This document shows positions 25,767 through 34,221 of a stretch of 44,277 nucleotides of DNA, piece after piece. This DNA comes from Eubacteriales bacterium (GTDB lineage: Bacteria; Bacillota; Clostridia; Lachnospirales; Lachnospiraceae): positions 1 through 44,277 of the forward strand of contig JAUNGV010000020.1 of NCBI GenBank assembly GCA_030524225.1, in the 5' to 3' direction. The translations under genes and the position numbers were made by a program. The notes below the pieces were generated by a model. That model did not search any database. It was not told the origin of the DNA and saw nothing but the letters and a program-made list of their open reading frames with translations. Position 1 is the stretch's first letter, and every line of letters begins with the position of its first letter.

Positions 25767-27476
25767 ATGAACAAATGGGGTAACAGGGGGATGGCAATGG
25801 TGCTTGCAGCAGTCATGGGATTGGGGGCAGCTGGCTGTGGCAGCGCACAAGAGTCCGGCGGGACGACACAGGAGAGCCAGACAGAGGCGGAAGGAAGTTT
25901 TGCAGTTACTGTGAATGAAACGGGATATCCAATTACCAATGAAGAAATCACGATCGAGGTGAGTGGAAAAATGCCGTCAGGACTGGAAGACTGGACAAAT
26001 TTGGCGGTCATTGACGAATATGCCGAGCGTTTGGGCATACGGTTAAACTGCAATTTTTATGCAACAGACTGGAACACGCAGCTAACATTGATGGTGGCGG
26101 GCGATGAAGTTCCGGATCTGATCGCCAATGGGGAAATGAACATCAGTGATTTAAACACTTGGGGGGAGGAAGGATATTTTCTGGATTTAAGCCAATATCT
26201 TGACGTGATGCCGAATCTAAAAGCGTATTTTGAAAAGTATCCGGAGTTGGAAGCGTATTGCACCACGTCGGACGGTCATATTTACGGTCTGCCTAAATTA
26301 AAAACGGATATGACAGATCGATTGACGCGTACTTTTGTGAACAGGGTGTGGCTGGATAATCTGGGGTTAGAGGCGCCAACTTCTATTGAGGAACTCTATG
26401 AGACATTGGTTGTTTTTAAAGAGCAGGATGCCAATGGAAACGGAGACCCTACGGATGAAATCCCGCTTCTTTTCACAGGATCCACAAATGCAGGATATAG
26501 TGCGATAGAACGTACTTTACTGGATGCTTTCGGAATTTATACCTCAGATATCAACTATATTTTGCAGGCGGATGAGAGCGGAACGGTTTATTTGGCCAAC
26601 ACTGGGGAAAGCTATCAGGAATATCTTGCATTTTTGGCCAAGTTATATGAAGAGGGGCTGATGGAACAAGAGGCTTTTACACTCACGGATAACGAGATTA
26701 TGCAGAAAGAGCAGGGCGATGTGTATGGGGTGTTTGGCACCGGATCGGCTCCGTTTGTACTGGCCAATCAGGATATCAGCTATGACGCTAACTGGATGGC
26801 ACTTAGCGGGCTTTCTTCTTCAGTCAATCAGGACAGATATGCAGGCATTGCAAGTCCGGTTTCCAGCCTGATCCTGACAGCGGTAGGGGCGGATACTGAA
26901 TATCCGGAAGCGATGGCGCGTTTTTTGGATTACTTTTACACAGAAGAAGGAATGCTGTCTGCGATGAAGGGATATGAGGGAGTGACCTTTGATTATGTGA
27001 CAGACGAACTCATAGAGATAGATGTCGCTGAAATGCGAGCTCCGGAAGGATACGCGTCTGGAGAAGAGTATCGATTTAAAGGAGCTGTGATCAATGAAGG
27101 TCTGAATGTTCTGGAGAGCAATGCGGATAGAGAAGCGCTGTTTGAAATTGATTTGGATGTGTTGGAAAGTAAAGAGGTGGTAGAAAAGTACGGGTGGGCG
27201 GCACTTGTAGCGGATGCCTACAGACAGGATGGCGTAACCGGAGTCAGCGTATATCCGGTTGTAGCATATACTTCAGAGGAATCAGATCAGAGAGGAACTT
27301 TATACACAGATATTAATACCTATCTCATGCAGGCAAAAGCGCAGTTTATCACAGGCGAAAAGGATGTGGAAGCAGATTGGGATGCGTATGTGACGACATT
27401 AGAGCAAATGGGCTTATCCTCGCTTTTGGAGATAGAGCAGGAGGCTTATAATAGATATGCCGAAATTATGAAGTAA
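25767..27476 (+). CDS. ABC importer substrate-binding lipoprotein (LipO/YtcQ type)
   Basis: Extracellular solute-binding protein of 569 residues, the long form typical for LplB/YtcP systems. Signal peptide with lipobox GAAGC, acylated Cys at residue 24, then a Ser/Gln/Glu-rich linker. Strong ribosome binding site AGGAGGAG. Mature-domain segments such as YDANWMALSGLSS and the bilobed pattern fit the family. Third and last gene of the operon; a terminator follows. Likely ligand: a complex carbohydrate, not identifiable from sequence. Confidence 0.91.
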   Translation: MNKWGNRGMAMVLAAVMGLGAAGCGSAQESGGTTQESQTEAEGSFAVTVNETGYPITNEEITIEVSGKMPSGLEDWTNLAVIDEYAERLGIRLNCNFYATDWNTQLTLMVAGDEVPDLIANGEMNISDLNTWGEEGYFLDLSQYLDVMPNLKAYFEKYPELEAYCTTSDGHIYGLPKLKTDMTDRLTRTFVNRVWLDNLGLEAPTSIEELYETLVVFKEQDANGNGDPTDEIPLLFTGSTNAGYSAIERTLLDAFGIYTSDINYILQADESGTVYLANTGESYQEYLAFLAKLYEEGLMEQEAFTLTDNEIMQKEQGDVYGVFGTGSAPFVLANQDISYDANWMALSGLSSSVNQDRYAGIASPVSSLILTAVGADTEYPEAMARFLDYFYTEEGMLSAMKGYEGVTFDYVTDELIEIDVAEMRAPEGYASGEEYRFKGAVINEGLNVLESNADREALFEIDLDVLESKEVVEKYGWAALVADAYRQDGVTGVSVYPVVAYTSEESDQRGTLYTDINTYLMQAKAQFITGEKDVEADWDAYVTTLEQMGLSSLLEIEQEAYNRYAEIMK

Positions 27477-27555
27477 ACAGTAACGGTGGGATGAAAAAGA
27501 TTGTAAATCAAAATAGATGCAAAAAGTAATGTAAGAGTGCTGTAATATTGTTTTC

Positions 27556-27594
27556 GTAAAAGCTGCGTTTGGCGAATTGCCGGGCAGCTTTTAC
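27556..27594 (+). terminator. Terminator after the LplB/YtcP operon
   Basis: An 11-bp perfect stem (GTAAAAGCTGC at 27556-27566 with GCAGCTTTTAC at 27584-27594) plus an inner GGC/GCC pairing. The T tract is within the stem's right arm. It marks the right end of the A+T-rich island. Confidence 0.75.
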
Positions 27595-27694
27595 TTATGG
27601 GAGGAAAGAAAAGCTATAAATATTTTATTTTCGCGATTATAATAGAAAAAGATGACTAAATAATTGGGTTCATTCATAGTGGAAGTGAGGCCGC

Positions 27695-29404
27695 ATGAGC
27701 AAAATCAGTCTGTTGTATCCACAAGCAGAGTCGCCGGAGGCAGAGGGCGGTGTGCCTGCGTACCGCCGGATGTCCGAGGTGACGGCGCATGATCTGGGGC
27801 TTGAGAGTATCTGCCGGAAGCTGACGCCCAAGGAGGCGGAGCAGAACATGATCCTGCGTGTGATGTCGGAACTGACGGACGATCCGCGCGTCGCGAAGTA
27901 CCGCGGGGACGTCTTTGCGGATATTTACGCACACACCGCGATGCGGAATGAGCTGCTGGGGATTCTGGATAAGATCAACTTCCTGCGGGATTACGGAACG
28001 TTCAAGCGGGAGTATGAGGAGACGGCCAGCATCTGGGATCTGCTGCACCGTCTGGACGATATGATGGACTACATCCGCTGCGTGGAAGCGATTCAGAAGT
28101 GCCTCTCCAGAGAGGAGCTCCGCTCCCAGGGGCTGCGGGATCTGCTCGGATACGTGGACGGAATTTACAGCGACAACGGGTTTGCGCAGCTGCGGGAGGA
28201 TATCCTGGCGCTGCGGGCGGATACCTCCAATTTAAAGAGCGTCACGGTTGGCATCAACCTGAACGAGCGCTTTGAAGCCTGCGGAATCGGCCTGATCTCC
28301 GTGAATAACCGGCCGTTTACCAAGTCTGGTGTGATCAGCAATTTCTGTGAAAGGATCGCCGCCAGAGACGCGGTGCAGGACGGGAACGAGTGGAAAGAAA
28401 ATTATAAGTTTCATCCCTTCGGGGCTGCACCAGAACGGGCCGGGGCGACGCTGCAGAAAGTGGCGCTGATGGGAAACCCGCTCGCGCTGGGCATCGCCGG
28501 TGTGCCGAAGGGCGACGCCGCGGAGGATATGACGTCCTATATGGACCGCGTCACCAATCACATGCTGGCGATTGTGGTCAGGCGGCTGAAAGAGGTGCTG
28601 AACCGATACGTCTCCGTCACGATTACGGACATCACGGATCTGATTCCAGAATTTATTTATTATATCCGCTGGGCGGAATATATCGAGGGACTGCGGGCGC
28701 GGGGATTCGTGTTCTGTCAGGCGTCCATTGCGCCGGAGGCGGAAGAGGAGAGAATCATGCGGGCGCAGGGGCTCTATAACCTGAAGCTGGCCTCGGCGCT
28801 GGAGAACGGCGGACAGATCGTGCCGAATGATCTGTTCTTTGACGAGGAGCACAGAGTCTATCTTCTGACCGGAGCCAACCGGGGCGGGAAGACCACGATC
28901 ACGCAGGCGGTCGGTCTGCTGTTCGTCCTGGCGCAGGGCGGAATCTTCGTCCCGGCGCAGGCCTTCTCTTTCCATCCGGTGGACGGGATCTACACGCATT
29001 TTCCGGCGGATGAGGACAAGACGATGGATCTGGGACGGCTCGGGGAGGAGTGCAGCCGGTTCCGGGAGCTGTACCAGAGCTGTACGGGCCGCAGTCTCCT
29101 GCTGCTGAACGAGACATTTTCCACCACCTCCTTTGAGGAGGGGTATTATATCGCCAGGGACTCGGTCAGGGCCATCCTGAAAAAGGGAGTCCGAACGATC
29201 TACAACACGCATATGCACAAGCTGGCGCTGGATCTGGAGGAGATGAACCGGGACGCGGAGAACGGCAGAGCGGCCTCTCTGACTGTGAAAACCGAGGAAG
29301 GACGCCGTTCCTTCAAGGTGGAACTGGCGCCGCCGCAGGGCATGTCTTTTGCCCACGATATCGCCGTCAAGTATGGGGTTACTTATGAAATGCTGATAAA
29401 TTAA
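27695..29404 (+). CDS. MutS-related ATPase (short, no mismatch-recognition domain)
   Basis: ABC-type DNA-binding ATPase of the MutS superfamily, 569 residues. The C-terminal domain holds Walker A TGANRGGKTT from about residue 393, Walker B LLLLNETFS with Glu after an Asn where Asp is usual, and the MutS-type switch histidine in NTHMHKL. The preceding helical lever/core domain is present, but the N-terminal mismatch-recognition domain is absent, and there is no Smr nuclease, so it is neither MutS1 nor MutS2. Its DNA substrate is unknown. ATG 27695 follows GTGAGG. A TATAAT at 27638-27643 may be its -10 box, but the -35 is poor. Confidence 0.85.
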   Translation: MSKISLLYPQAESPEAEGGVPAYRRMSEVTAHDLGLESICRKLTPKEAEQNMILRVMSELTDDPRVAKYRGDVFADIYAHTAMRNELLGILDKINFLRDYGTFKREYEETASIWDLLHRLDDMMDYIRCVEAIQKCLSREELRSQGLRDLLGYVDGIYSDNGFAQLREDILALRADTSNLKSVTVGINLNERFEACGIGLISVNNRPFTKSGVISNFCERIAARDAVQDGNEWKENYKFHPFGAAPERAGATLQKVALMGNPLALGIAGVPKGDAAEDMTSYMDRVTNHMLAIVVRRLKEVLNRYVSVTITDITDLIPEFIYYIRWAEYIEGLRARGFVFCQASIAPEAEEERIMRAQGLYNLKLASALENGGQIVPNDLFFDEEHRVYLLTGANRGGKTTITQAVGLLFVLAQGGIFVPAQAFSFHPVDGIYTHFPADEDKTMDLGRLGEECSRFRELYQSCTGRSLLLLNETFSTTSFEEGYYIARDSVRAILKKGVRTIYNTHMHKLALDLEEMNRDAENGRAASLTVKTEEGRRSFKVELAPPQGMSFAHDIAVKYGVTYEMLIN

Positions 29405-29406
29405 CC

Positions 29407-29435
29407 TTGAATCAGCCGGACAAATGAAGTACACT
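29407..29435 (+). promoter_or_regulatory. Possible promoter of ireB-ruvX
   Basis: TTGAAT (29407-29412) and TACACT (29430-29435) are separated by 17 bp just after the MutS-like stop codon, with an alternative TACAAT at 29435-29440. It would drive the ireB-ruvX pair. Confidence 0.4.
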
Positions 29436-29564
29436 ACAATATATATTGCCCTGCGGGAAACCGGCGGATACGCGCAGAGCCGCGGCGGACTGAAGAGGCC
29501 GTGACCGCGCAGGGGCAGGAATCGGAAGGAATCGTCGGCAGCGGACAAGAGCAGAGGAACGGAA

Positions 29565-29846
29565 ATGGAAAATCACAGAGATCTGGACAGCACACAATTT
29601 TTCAAAGTGGAGACCGAGCAGGAATCCGGCGTCAAGAAGGTGCTTTCGGTCGTATACGAGGCGCTTTCGACGAAGGGATATGATCCGGTCAATCAGATTG
29701 TCGGGTATATCATGTCCGGCGATCCGACATATATCACGAACTACATGGGGGCGCGCAGCCTGATTATGAAGGTGGAGCGCGACGAGTTGGTGGAGGAGAT
29801 TCTGCGGGAGTATATCCGCAACAATCACTGGGCAAAAAAAGAGTAG
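29565..29846 (+). CDS. ireB: IreB family regulatory phosphoprotein (UPF0297)
   Basis: Small cytosolic protein of 93 residues. In Enterococcus faecalis IreB is phosphorylated on N-terminal threonines by the PASTA kinase IreK and acts as a negative regulator of cephalosporin resistance. Conserved segments here are [33 protein letters not shown] and AHN-equivalent AR before [12 protein letters not shown] 29565 is preceded by AGAGGA. ruvX follows after nine bases, the order seen in Bacillus (yrzL-yrrK). Confidence 0.94.
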   Translation: MENHRDLDSTQFFKVETEQESGVKKVLSVVYEALSTKGYDPVNQIVGYIMSGDPTYITNYMGARSLIMKVERDELVEEILREYIRNNHWAKKE

Positions 29847-29855
29847 GGCAGTATT

Positions 29856-30299
29856 TTGAGAATCATGGGATTGGATTACGGTTCGAGAACGGTCGGAGTG
29901 GCGCTCTCGGACGAACTGCTTCTGACCGCGCAGCCGTATGAGATCATCCGGCGGGACAGAGAGAGCAAGATCCGGCAGACGCTGACGCGCATTGAGACCC
30001 TGATTGAGGAGAATGATGTGCGCCTGATTGTGCTGGGGCTGCCGCTGAATATGGACGACAGCGCAGGGGAGCGCGCCGCTCTTTCTGCGGAGTTCGGAGA
30101 GAGGATTGAGAGGCGCACCGGCGTTCCGGTGGTGCTCTCGGACGAGCGGCTCTCGACGGTAGAGGCAGATGAAATTATGGATCGCATGGGAATTCGCGGC
30201 CGTGACAGAAAGACGTATGTGGATCAGATTGCGGCGAGTGTGATTTTACAGGAATATATGGAGAATCACAGGGAAGAGCTGGAGAGGCTGCGCGGCTGA
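29856..30299 (+). CDS. ruvX: Pre-16S rRNA nuclease / Holliday junction resolvase-like RuvX (YqgF)
   Basis: RNase H-fold nuclease, 147 residues. In Escherichia coli YqgF trims the 5' end of 16S rRNA; a Holliday-junction role has also been proposed. Active-site acidic residues are visible in GLDYGSRTVGVALSD, in VLSDERLST, and in the aspartate of YVDQIAASVIL. The start is a TTG at 29856 with AGGG seven bases before it, giving MRIMGLDYG; an internal ATG at 29865 would remove the first strand and lacks spacing. It is nine bases from ireB and surely co-transcribed. Confidence 0.94.
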   Translation: MRIMGLDYGSRTVGVALSDELLLTAQPYEIIRRDRESKIRQTLTRIETLIEENDVRLIVLGLPLNMDDSAGERAALSAEFGERIERRTGVPVVLSDERLSTVEADEIMDRMGIRGRDRKTYVDQIAASVILQEYMENHREELERLRG

Positions 30300-30478
30300 T
30301 TCCGTGCGCGGTCAATGCGTCTGACCGGCTTGTTCCGGGTACGGCGGTACGGTGGCTGTATCCGCAGACGCCGGGTACGGACGCTTGGGCATTCATGCGG
30401 TCTGCGCCGGACCAGGCAGGATTCGCCGGCGGGTTTCCGGCATCGCGGATCGAACTGCGTCAGGTAGGTTGAGGGAAA

Positions 30479-30745
30479 ATGGAAAAGATCACACTGCTCC
30501 CCGGAGAGGGAGAAGAGCCGGTTTCGTTCTATGTGCTGGATCAGGCGACGCTGCGCGGCGTCGGATATCTGCTGGTGGCAGACAGTGAGGACGGAGACGG
30601 GGAAGCACTGGTGCTGCGGGATATGGCGGCTCCAGAGGAAAGCGAGAGCGTCTACGAGATCGTGGAAGACGATGAGGAACTCTCGGCGGTTTTGAGCTTA
30701 TTTCGGGATACGCTGGAAGAACTGGGCATCGCTATTGAGGAGTAG
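30479..30745 (+). CDS. DUF1292 family protein (YrzB-like)
   Basis: Acidic 88-residue protein matching DUF1292: ITLLPGEGEEPVSFYVLDQ at the start, then YLLVADSEDGDGEALVLRD and YEIVEDDEELSAVLSLF. Function unknown throughout the family. ATG 30479 follows TTGAGGG. Its place after ruvX corresponds to B. subtilis yrzB; the 179 bases between them hold no visible gene. A terminator follows. Confidence 0.92.
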   Translation: MEKITLLPGEGEEPVSFYVLDQATLRGVGYLLVADSEDGDGEALVLRDMAAPEESESVYEIVEDDEELSAVLSLFRDTLEELGIAIEE

Positions 30746-30809
30746 AGAGGCGAAGCGCAGTTTTTCGGGTATCCGGAAACGATGAGACAGACTGAGTGAC
30801 GGCAATACG

Positions 30810-30840
30810 GTTCGGCGGCAGGCCGAACGGTTGTTTTTTT
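30810..30840 (+). terminator. Intrinsic terminator after DUF1292 gene
   Basis: GTTCGGC (30810-30816) pairs with GCCGAAC (30822-30828) over a five-base loop and is followed within four bases by a run of seven Ts. It separates the ireB-ruvX-DUF1292 group from the RNase J gene. Confidence 0.8.
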
Positions 30841-30970
30841 ATGCGGGCAAAACTGACGCGACAGCGGGCGCAGCGTGTGCTGCGTCTCGTTGTGGCGGCG
30901 GCAGATCCGGGCCGCACGGATATTTTGCAGCTGTGACAATGCGGCAGGAGAGAATGAAGGAGAGTATATT

Positions 30971-32644
30971 TTGAAAAAGAAAGAAGTAAATCCGGAATCC
31001 AAGCTGAAAATCATTCCGCTTGGCGGATTAGAGCAAATCGGCATGAACATCACCGCGTTTGAGTACGAGGACAGCATCATCGTGGTGGACTGTGGTCTGG
31101 CGTTTCCCGAAGACGATATGTTCGGGATCGATATGGTGATTCCGGACACCACCTATCTGCAGAATAATCTGGACAAGGTCAAGGGCTTCGTCATCACCCA
31201 CGGACACGAGGATCATATCGGCGCGCTGCCGTACGTCCTGCGCAAGGTCAACGTGCCGGTTTACGGGACGAGACTGACGATGGGAATTATCGAGAACAAG
31301 CTGCGGGAGCACAGCCTGCTCTCCACGACGCGCCGCAAGGTGGTGAAGTTCGGTCAGTCGATCACCCTCGGAAAGTTCCGCGTGGAGTTTATCAAGACGA
31401 ATCACAGTATTGTGGACGCGGCGGCGCTGGCTATCCACTCGCCGGCTGGCATTGTGGTGCACACGGGTGATTTCAAGGTCGACTACACGCCGGTGTTCGG
31501 AGACGCTATTGATCTGCAGCGTTTTGCGGAGCTGGGCAGAAAGGGCGTGCTGGCGTTGATGTGCGATTCGACGAACGCGGAGCGCCCCGGCTACACCGCG
31601 TCGGAGAGAACGGTGGGCAAGACCATTGATATCCTGTTTCAGGAGCATAAGAACACGAGAATTCTGATCGCGACCTTTGCCTCGAATGTGGACCGGGTGC
31701 AGCAGATCATCAATTCCGCGTATAAATACGGCAGAAAAGTCGTGGTCGAGGGCCGCAGCATGGTCAACATCATCGACACGGCCTCCAAGCTGGGCTGCCT
31801 GAATATTCCCGACAACACACTGATCGAGATTGACCAGCTGAAAAATTATCCGCCGGAGAAAACCGTCATTATCACAACGGGAAGCCAGGGAGAGAGTATG
31901 GCGGCCCTGAGCCGGATGGCGGACAGCACGCACCGCAAGATTTCGATTACCCCGGGCGATACGGTTATTTTTTCCTCAAATCCGATTCCGGGCAACGAGA
32001 AGGCGGTCACGAATGTGATCAACGAATTGCTGATGAAGGGCGCGGACGTGATTTTCCAGGATGTGCACGTGTCGGGGCACCCGTGTCAGGAAGAGATCAA
32101 GCTGATCTATACGCTGGTGCAGCCCAAGTATGCGATTCCGGTGCACGGCGAGTACAAGCACCTGAAAGCGCAGTCTCGGATCGCGGCGGATCTGGGTTAT
32201 TCCAAGGACAGGATCTTTATCCTGCGCTCCGGCGATGTGCTGGAGTTAAATGAGCAGAGAGCCAAAGTAAACGGTCATGTGCCGGTGGGCGATATTCTGG
32301 TGGACGGACTCGGCGTCGGAGACGTCGGCAATGTGGTACTGCGAGACAGACAGCATCTGGCGGAGGACGGCATCGTTATTGTCAGCATCGCGCTGGACAG
32401 CTATACGAATCAGCTCGTGGCGGGGCCGGAGATTACCTCGAGGGGCTTCGTCTATATCAAAGAGGCGGAGGAACTGATGCACAACGCGAGAAAGGTGGCG
32501 TTCCACGCGATCGACGAGTGTCTGGATCACAACATTTCCGACTGGAACAAGATCAAGAACGCGGTGCGGGATGAACTGGGCGATTACTTCTGGAAAAAGA
32601 CGAAGCGCCGTCCGATGGTGCTTCCCATGATTCTGGAGACGTAA
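30971..32644 (+). CDS. rnjA: Ribonuclease J
   Basis: Metallo-beta-lactamase/beta-CASP ribonuclease with 5'-3' exo- and endonuclease activity, central to mRNA decay and rRNA maturation in Firmicutes; 557 residues, the standard length. The zinc motif is THGHEDHIGALPY (first His of HGHEDH at residue 77); further ligands are in HTGDFKVDY and the C-terminal VHGEYKHL. The start is a TTG at 30971 with AAGGAG eight bases ahead; the frame extends further upstream through the terminator region, which cannot be coding. I cannot tell J1 from J2 with certainty; no second copy is in the window. Confidence 0.95.
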   Translation: MKKKEVNPESKLKIIPLGGLEQIGMNITAFEYEDSIIVVDCGLAFPEDDMFGIDMVIPDTTYLQNNLDKVKGFVITHGHEDHIGALPYVLRKVNVPVYGTRLTMGIIENKLREHSLLSTTRRKVVKFGQSITLGKFRVEFIKTNHSIVDAAALAIHSPAGIVVHTGDFKVDYTPVFGDAIDLQRFAELGRKGVLALMCDSTNAERPGYTASERTVGKTIDILFQEHKNTRILIATFASNVDRVQQIINSAYKYGRKVVVEGRSMVNIIDTASKLGCLNIPDNTLIEIDQLKNYPPEKTVIITTGSQGESMAALSRMADSTHRKISITPGDTVIFSSNPIPGNEKAVTNVINELLMKGADVIFQDVHVSGHPCQEEIKLIYTLVQPKYAIPVHGEYKHLKAQSRIAADLGYSKDRIFILRSGDVLELNEQRAKVNGHVPVGDILVDGLGVGDVGNVVLRDRQHLAEDGIVIVSIALDSYTNQLVAGPEITSRGFVYIKEAEELMHNARKVAFHAIDECLDHNISDWNKIKNAVRDELGDYFWKKTKRRPMVLPMILET

Positions 32645-32778
32645 GAATCCTGTGAGAACCGCGCTGCTATCCGGCGGAGGAATCGTTTTGCCGGACCGCA
32701 GCCGGCGGGTAACGCAACAATGCGCAGGACGTCCGGATATCGGGAGAGCGGCGAAGGTGCGTCGGCACGGAGGAAGCT

Positions 32779-33276
32779 ATGAACAACAAACAGTCTGTTT
32801 TGGACATGATAGGGACGATTGCCAAATATGTGGTGATCGCCGTGCTGATTCTTTTCTTCATCAGTCTGTCGCGCACGGCGTATGATACGGGATACAGCGT
32901 GTTTGCACAGAGTGCGGTCGACGAGGCCGGGCAGGGGCATACCGTCACAGTGGAGATTACGGCGGATATGTCCGTCCGGCAGATCGGCGAGTTGCTGGAG
33001 AGGGAAGGACTGATCGAAAACAGCATGATTTTTGTCGTGCAGGAGCGATTTTCCTCGTATCACGGGGAGCTGACGCCGGGAACCTACACGCTCTCTACGG
33101 AAATGACGCCGGATGAGATGATTGAAGTGATGGCGGAGAATTACTCGGAGGAGACCGATGCCGGAGGATCGTCGGAGACCGGAGAGTCGGCAGAATCGGA
33201 GAGCGCGGCGTCGGAGACTTCTTCAGAGGATACCCCGGCGGAGGAGAGCGGCGAAGCGTCCTCCGGAGAAGAGTAG
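32779..33276 (+). CDS. Short MltG/YceG-like membrane protein without catalytic domain
   Basis: 165 residues. One membrane helix at about 13-35, then an extracellular LysM-like domain (VTVEITADMSVRQIGELLEREGLI ... LTPGTYTLSTEMTPDEMIEVM, broken here) as found at the N terminus of MltG endolytic transglycosylases. The sequence then runs into a Glu/Ser/Ala-rich tail (117-165) instead of the transglycosylase domain with its catalytic Glu. It may therefore bind or regulate rather than cut peptidoglycan. Position before trmR matches B. subtilis yrrL (full-length MltG), so this is a trimmed orthologue, not a random fragment. ATG follows GAGGAAG. Confidence 0.85.
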   Translation: MNNKQSVLDMIGTIAKYVVIAVLILFFISLSRTAYDTGYSVFAQSAVDEAGQGHTVTVEITADMSVRQIGELLEREGLIENSMIFVVQERFSSYHGELTPGTYTLSTEMTPDEMIEVMAENYSEETDAGGSSETGESAESESAASETSSEDTPAEESGEASSGEE

Positions 33277-33365
33277 GCAGGCTGCAGAAGCCGTCTGCGC
33301 GGATTCTGCCCGCAGGGCCGCGGACAGGCTGTGGAATGGCGTATCATGGTAAGAGTGAGGCGGCG

Positions 33366-34136
33366 ATGGATGAGGAGAGACTGACAACCTTCATAGAATC
33401 CCTGACGGTGACGAACCCGCCGTATCTGCAGGCGCTGGAACAGGAGGCTCTGGCGGCGGGGGTGCCGATTATACGGCCGCAGACGCAGAGTCTTCTGCAT
33501 TTCCTGTTGGAATTGAAAAAACCGACGCGCATTCTCGAGGTGGGAACGGCGGTCGGCTTTTCTGCGCTTCTGATGCGGGAATATGCCGGTGCGGGGATAC
33601 AGATCACGACCATCGAGAAAGAGGAGGAGCGCGTCCGGCAGGCAAGGCGGAATTTTGAACAGCGGGCTCTGGCAGAGGAACGGGAGGAAGCGGACGCTGC
33701 GGAGAACCGGCGCACTGAGCGGGAGGCGGCCGCTGCGGAGAACCGGCGCGCTCCGGAGGAGCCGGAGGCGTTCTCCTATGCGTTTGCGGATGGCAGCCGG
33801 ATCCGGCTGATTCCCGGCGATGCGGCGCAGGTTCTCCCGGCGCTGGAGGGGCCCTTCGATCTGATTTTCATGGATGCGGCCAAGGGGCAGTACATCCGTT
33901 TTCTGCCGGAGGTGCAAAGACTGCTGGAGCCGGGCGGCGTTCTGCTCTCGGATAATATTCTGCAGGAGGGGGAGATTCTCTCCTCCAAATTTGCGGTGAC
34001 GCGGCGTAACCGCACGATTCACAAGCGAATGCGGGAGTATCTCTTTGCCCTGACGCATGACGAGGCGTGGCAGACGATTGTGCTCTCCACCGGCGACGGC
34101 GCGGCACTGAGCGTGCGCAGGGAAAGCGGAACGTAG
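33366..34136 (+). CDS. trmR: tRNA 5-hydroxyuridine methyltransferase TrmR
   Basis: SAM-dependent O-methyltransferase that turns ho5U at tRNA wobble position 34 into mo5U (B. subtilis YrrM/TrmR). 256 residues; motif I ILEVGTAVGFSALLM, acidic SAM-ribose residue in TTIEKEEE, metal-binding FMDAAKGQY and LLSDNIL. An insert of about 40 charged residues (around 98-137) contains two copies of AAENRR from a 36-bp DNA duplication. ATG 33366 is preferred to ATG 33336 because GTGAGG precedes it and the product starts like family members. The U32 gene immediately downstream supplies the hydroxylation step. Confidence 0.9.
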   Translation: MDEERLTTFIESLTVTNPPYLQALEQEALAAGVPIIRPQTQSLLHFLLELKKPTRILEVGTAVGFSALLMREYAGAGIQITTIEKEEERVRQARRNFEQRALAEEREEADAAENRRTEREAAAAENRRAPEEPEAFSYAFADGSRIRLIPGDAAQVLPALEGPFDLIFMDAAKGQYIRFLPEVQRLLEPGGVLLSDNILQEGEILSSKFAVTRRNRTIHKRMREYLFALTHDEAWQTIVLSTGDGAALSVRRESGT

Positions 34137-34221
34137 CGCTGTGTGGCATGAGAGGCGCGGAGCAGCGGTTCGGAACCGTGGTCTGAGGTACCGTGCGTAT
34201 GGCGTCAGCAGGGAGGAGACG

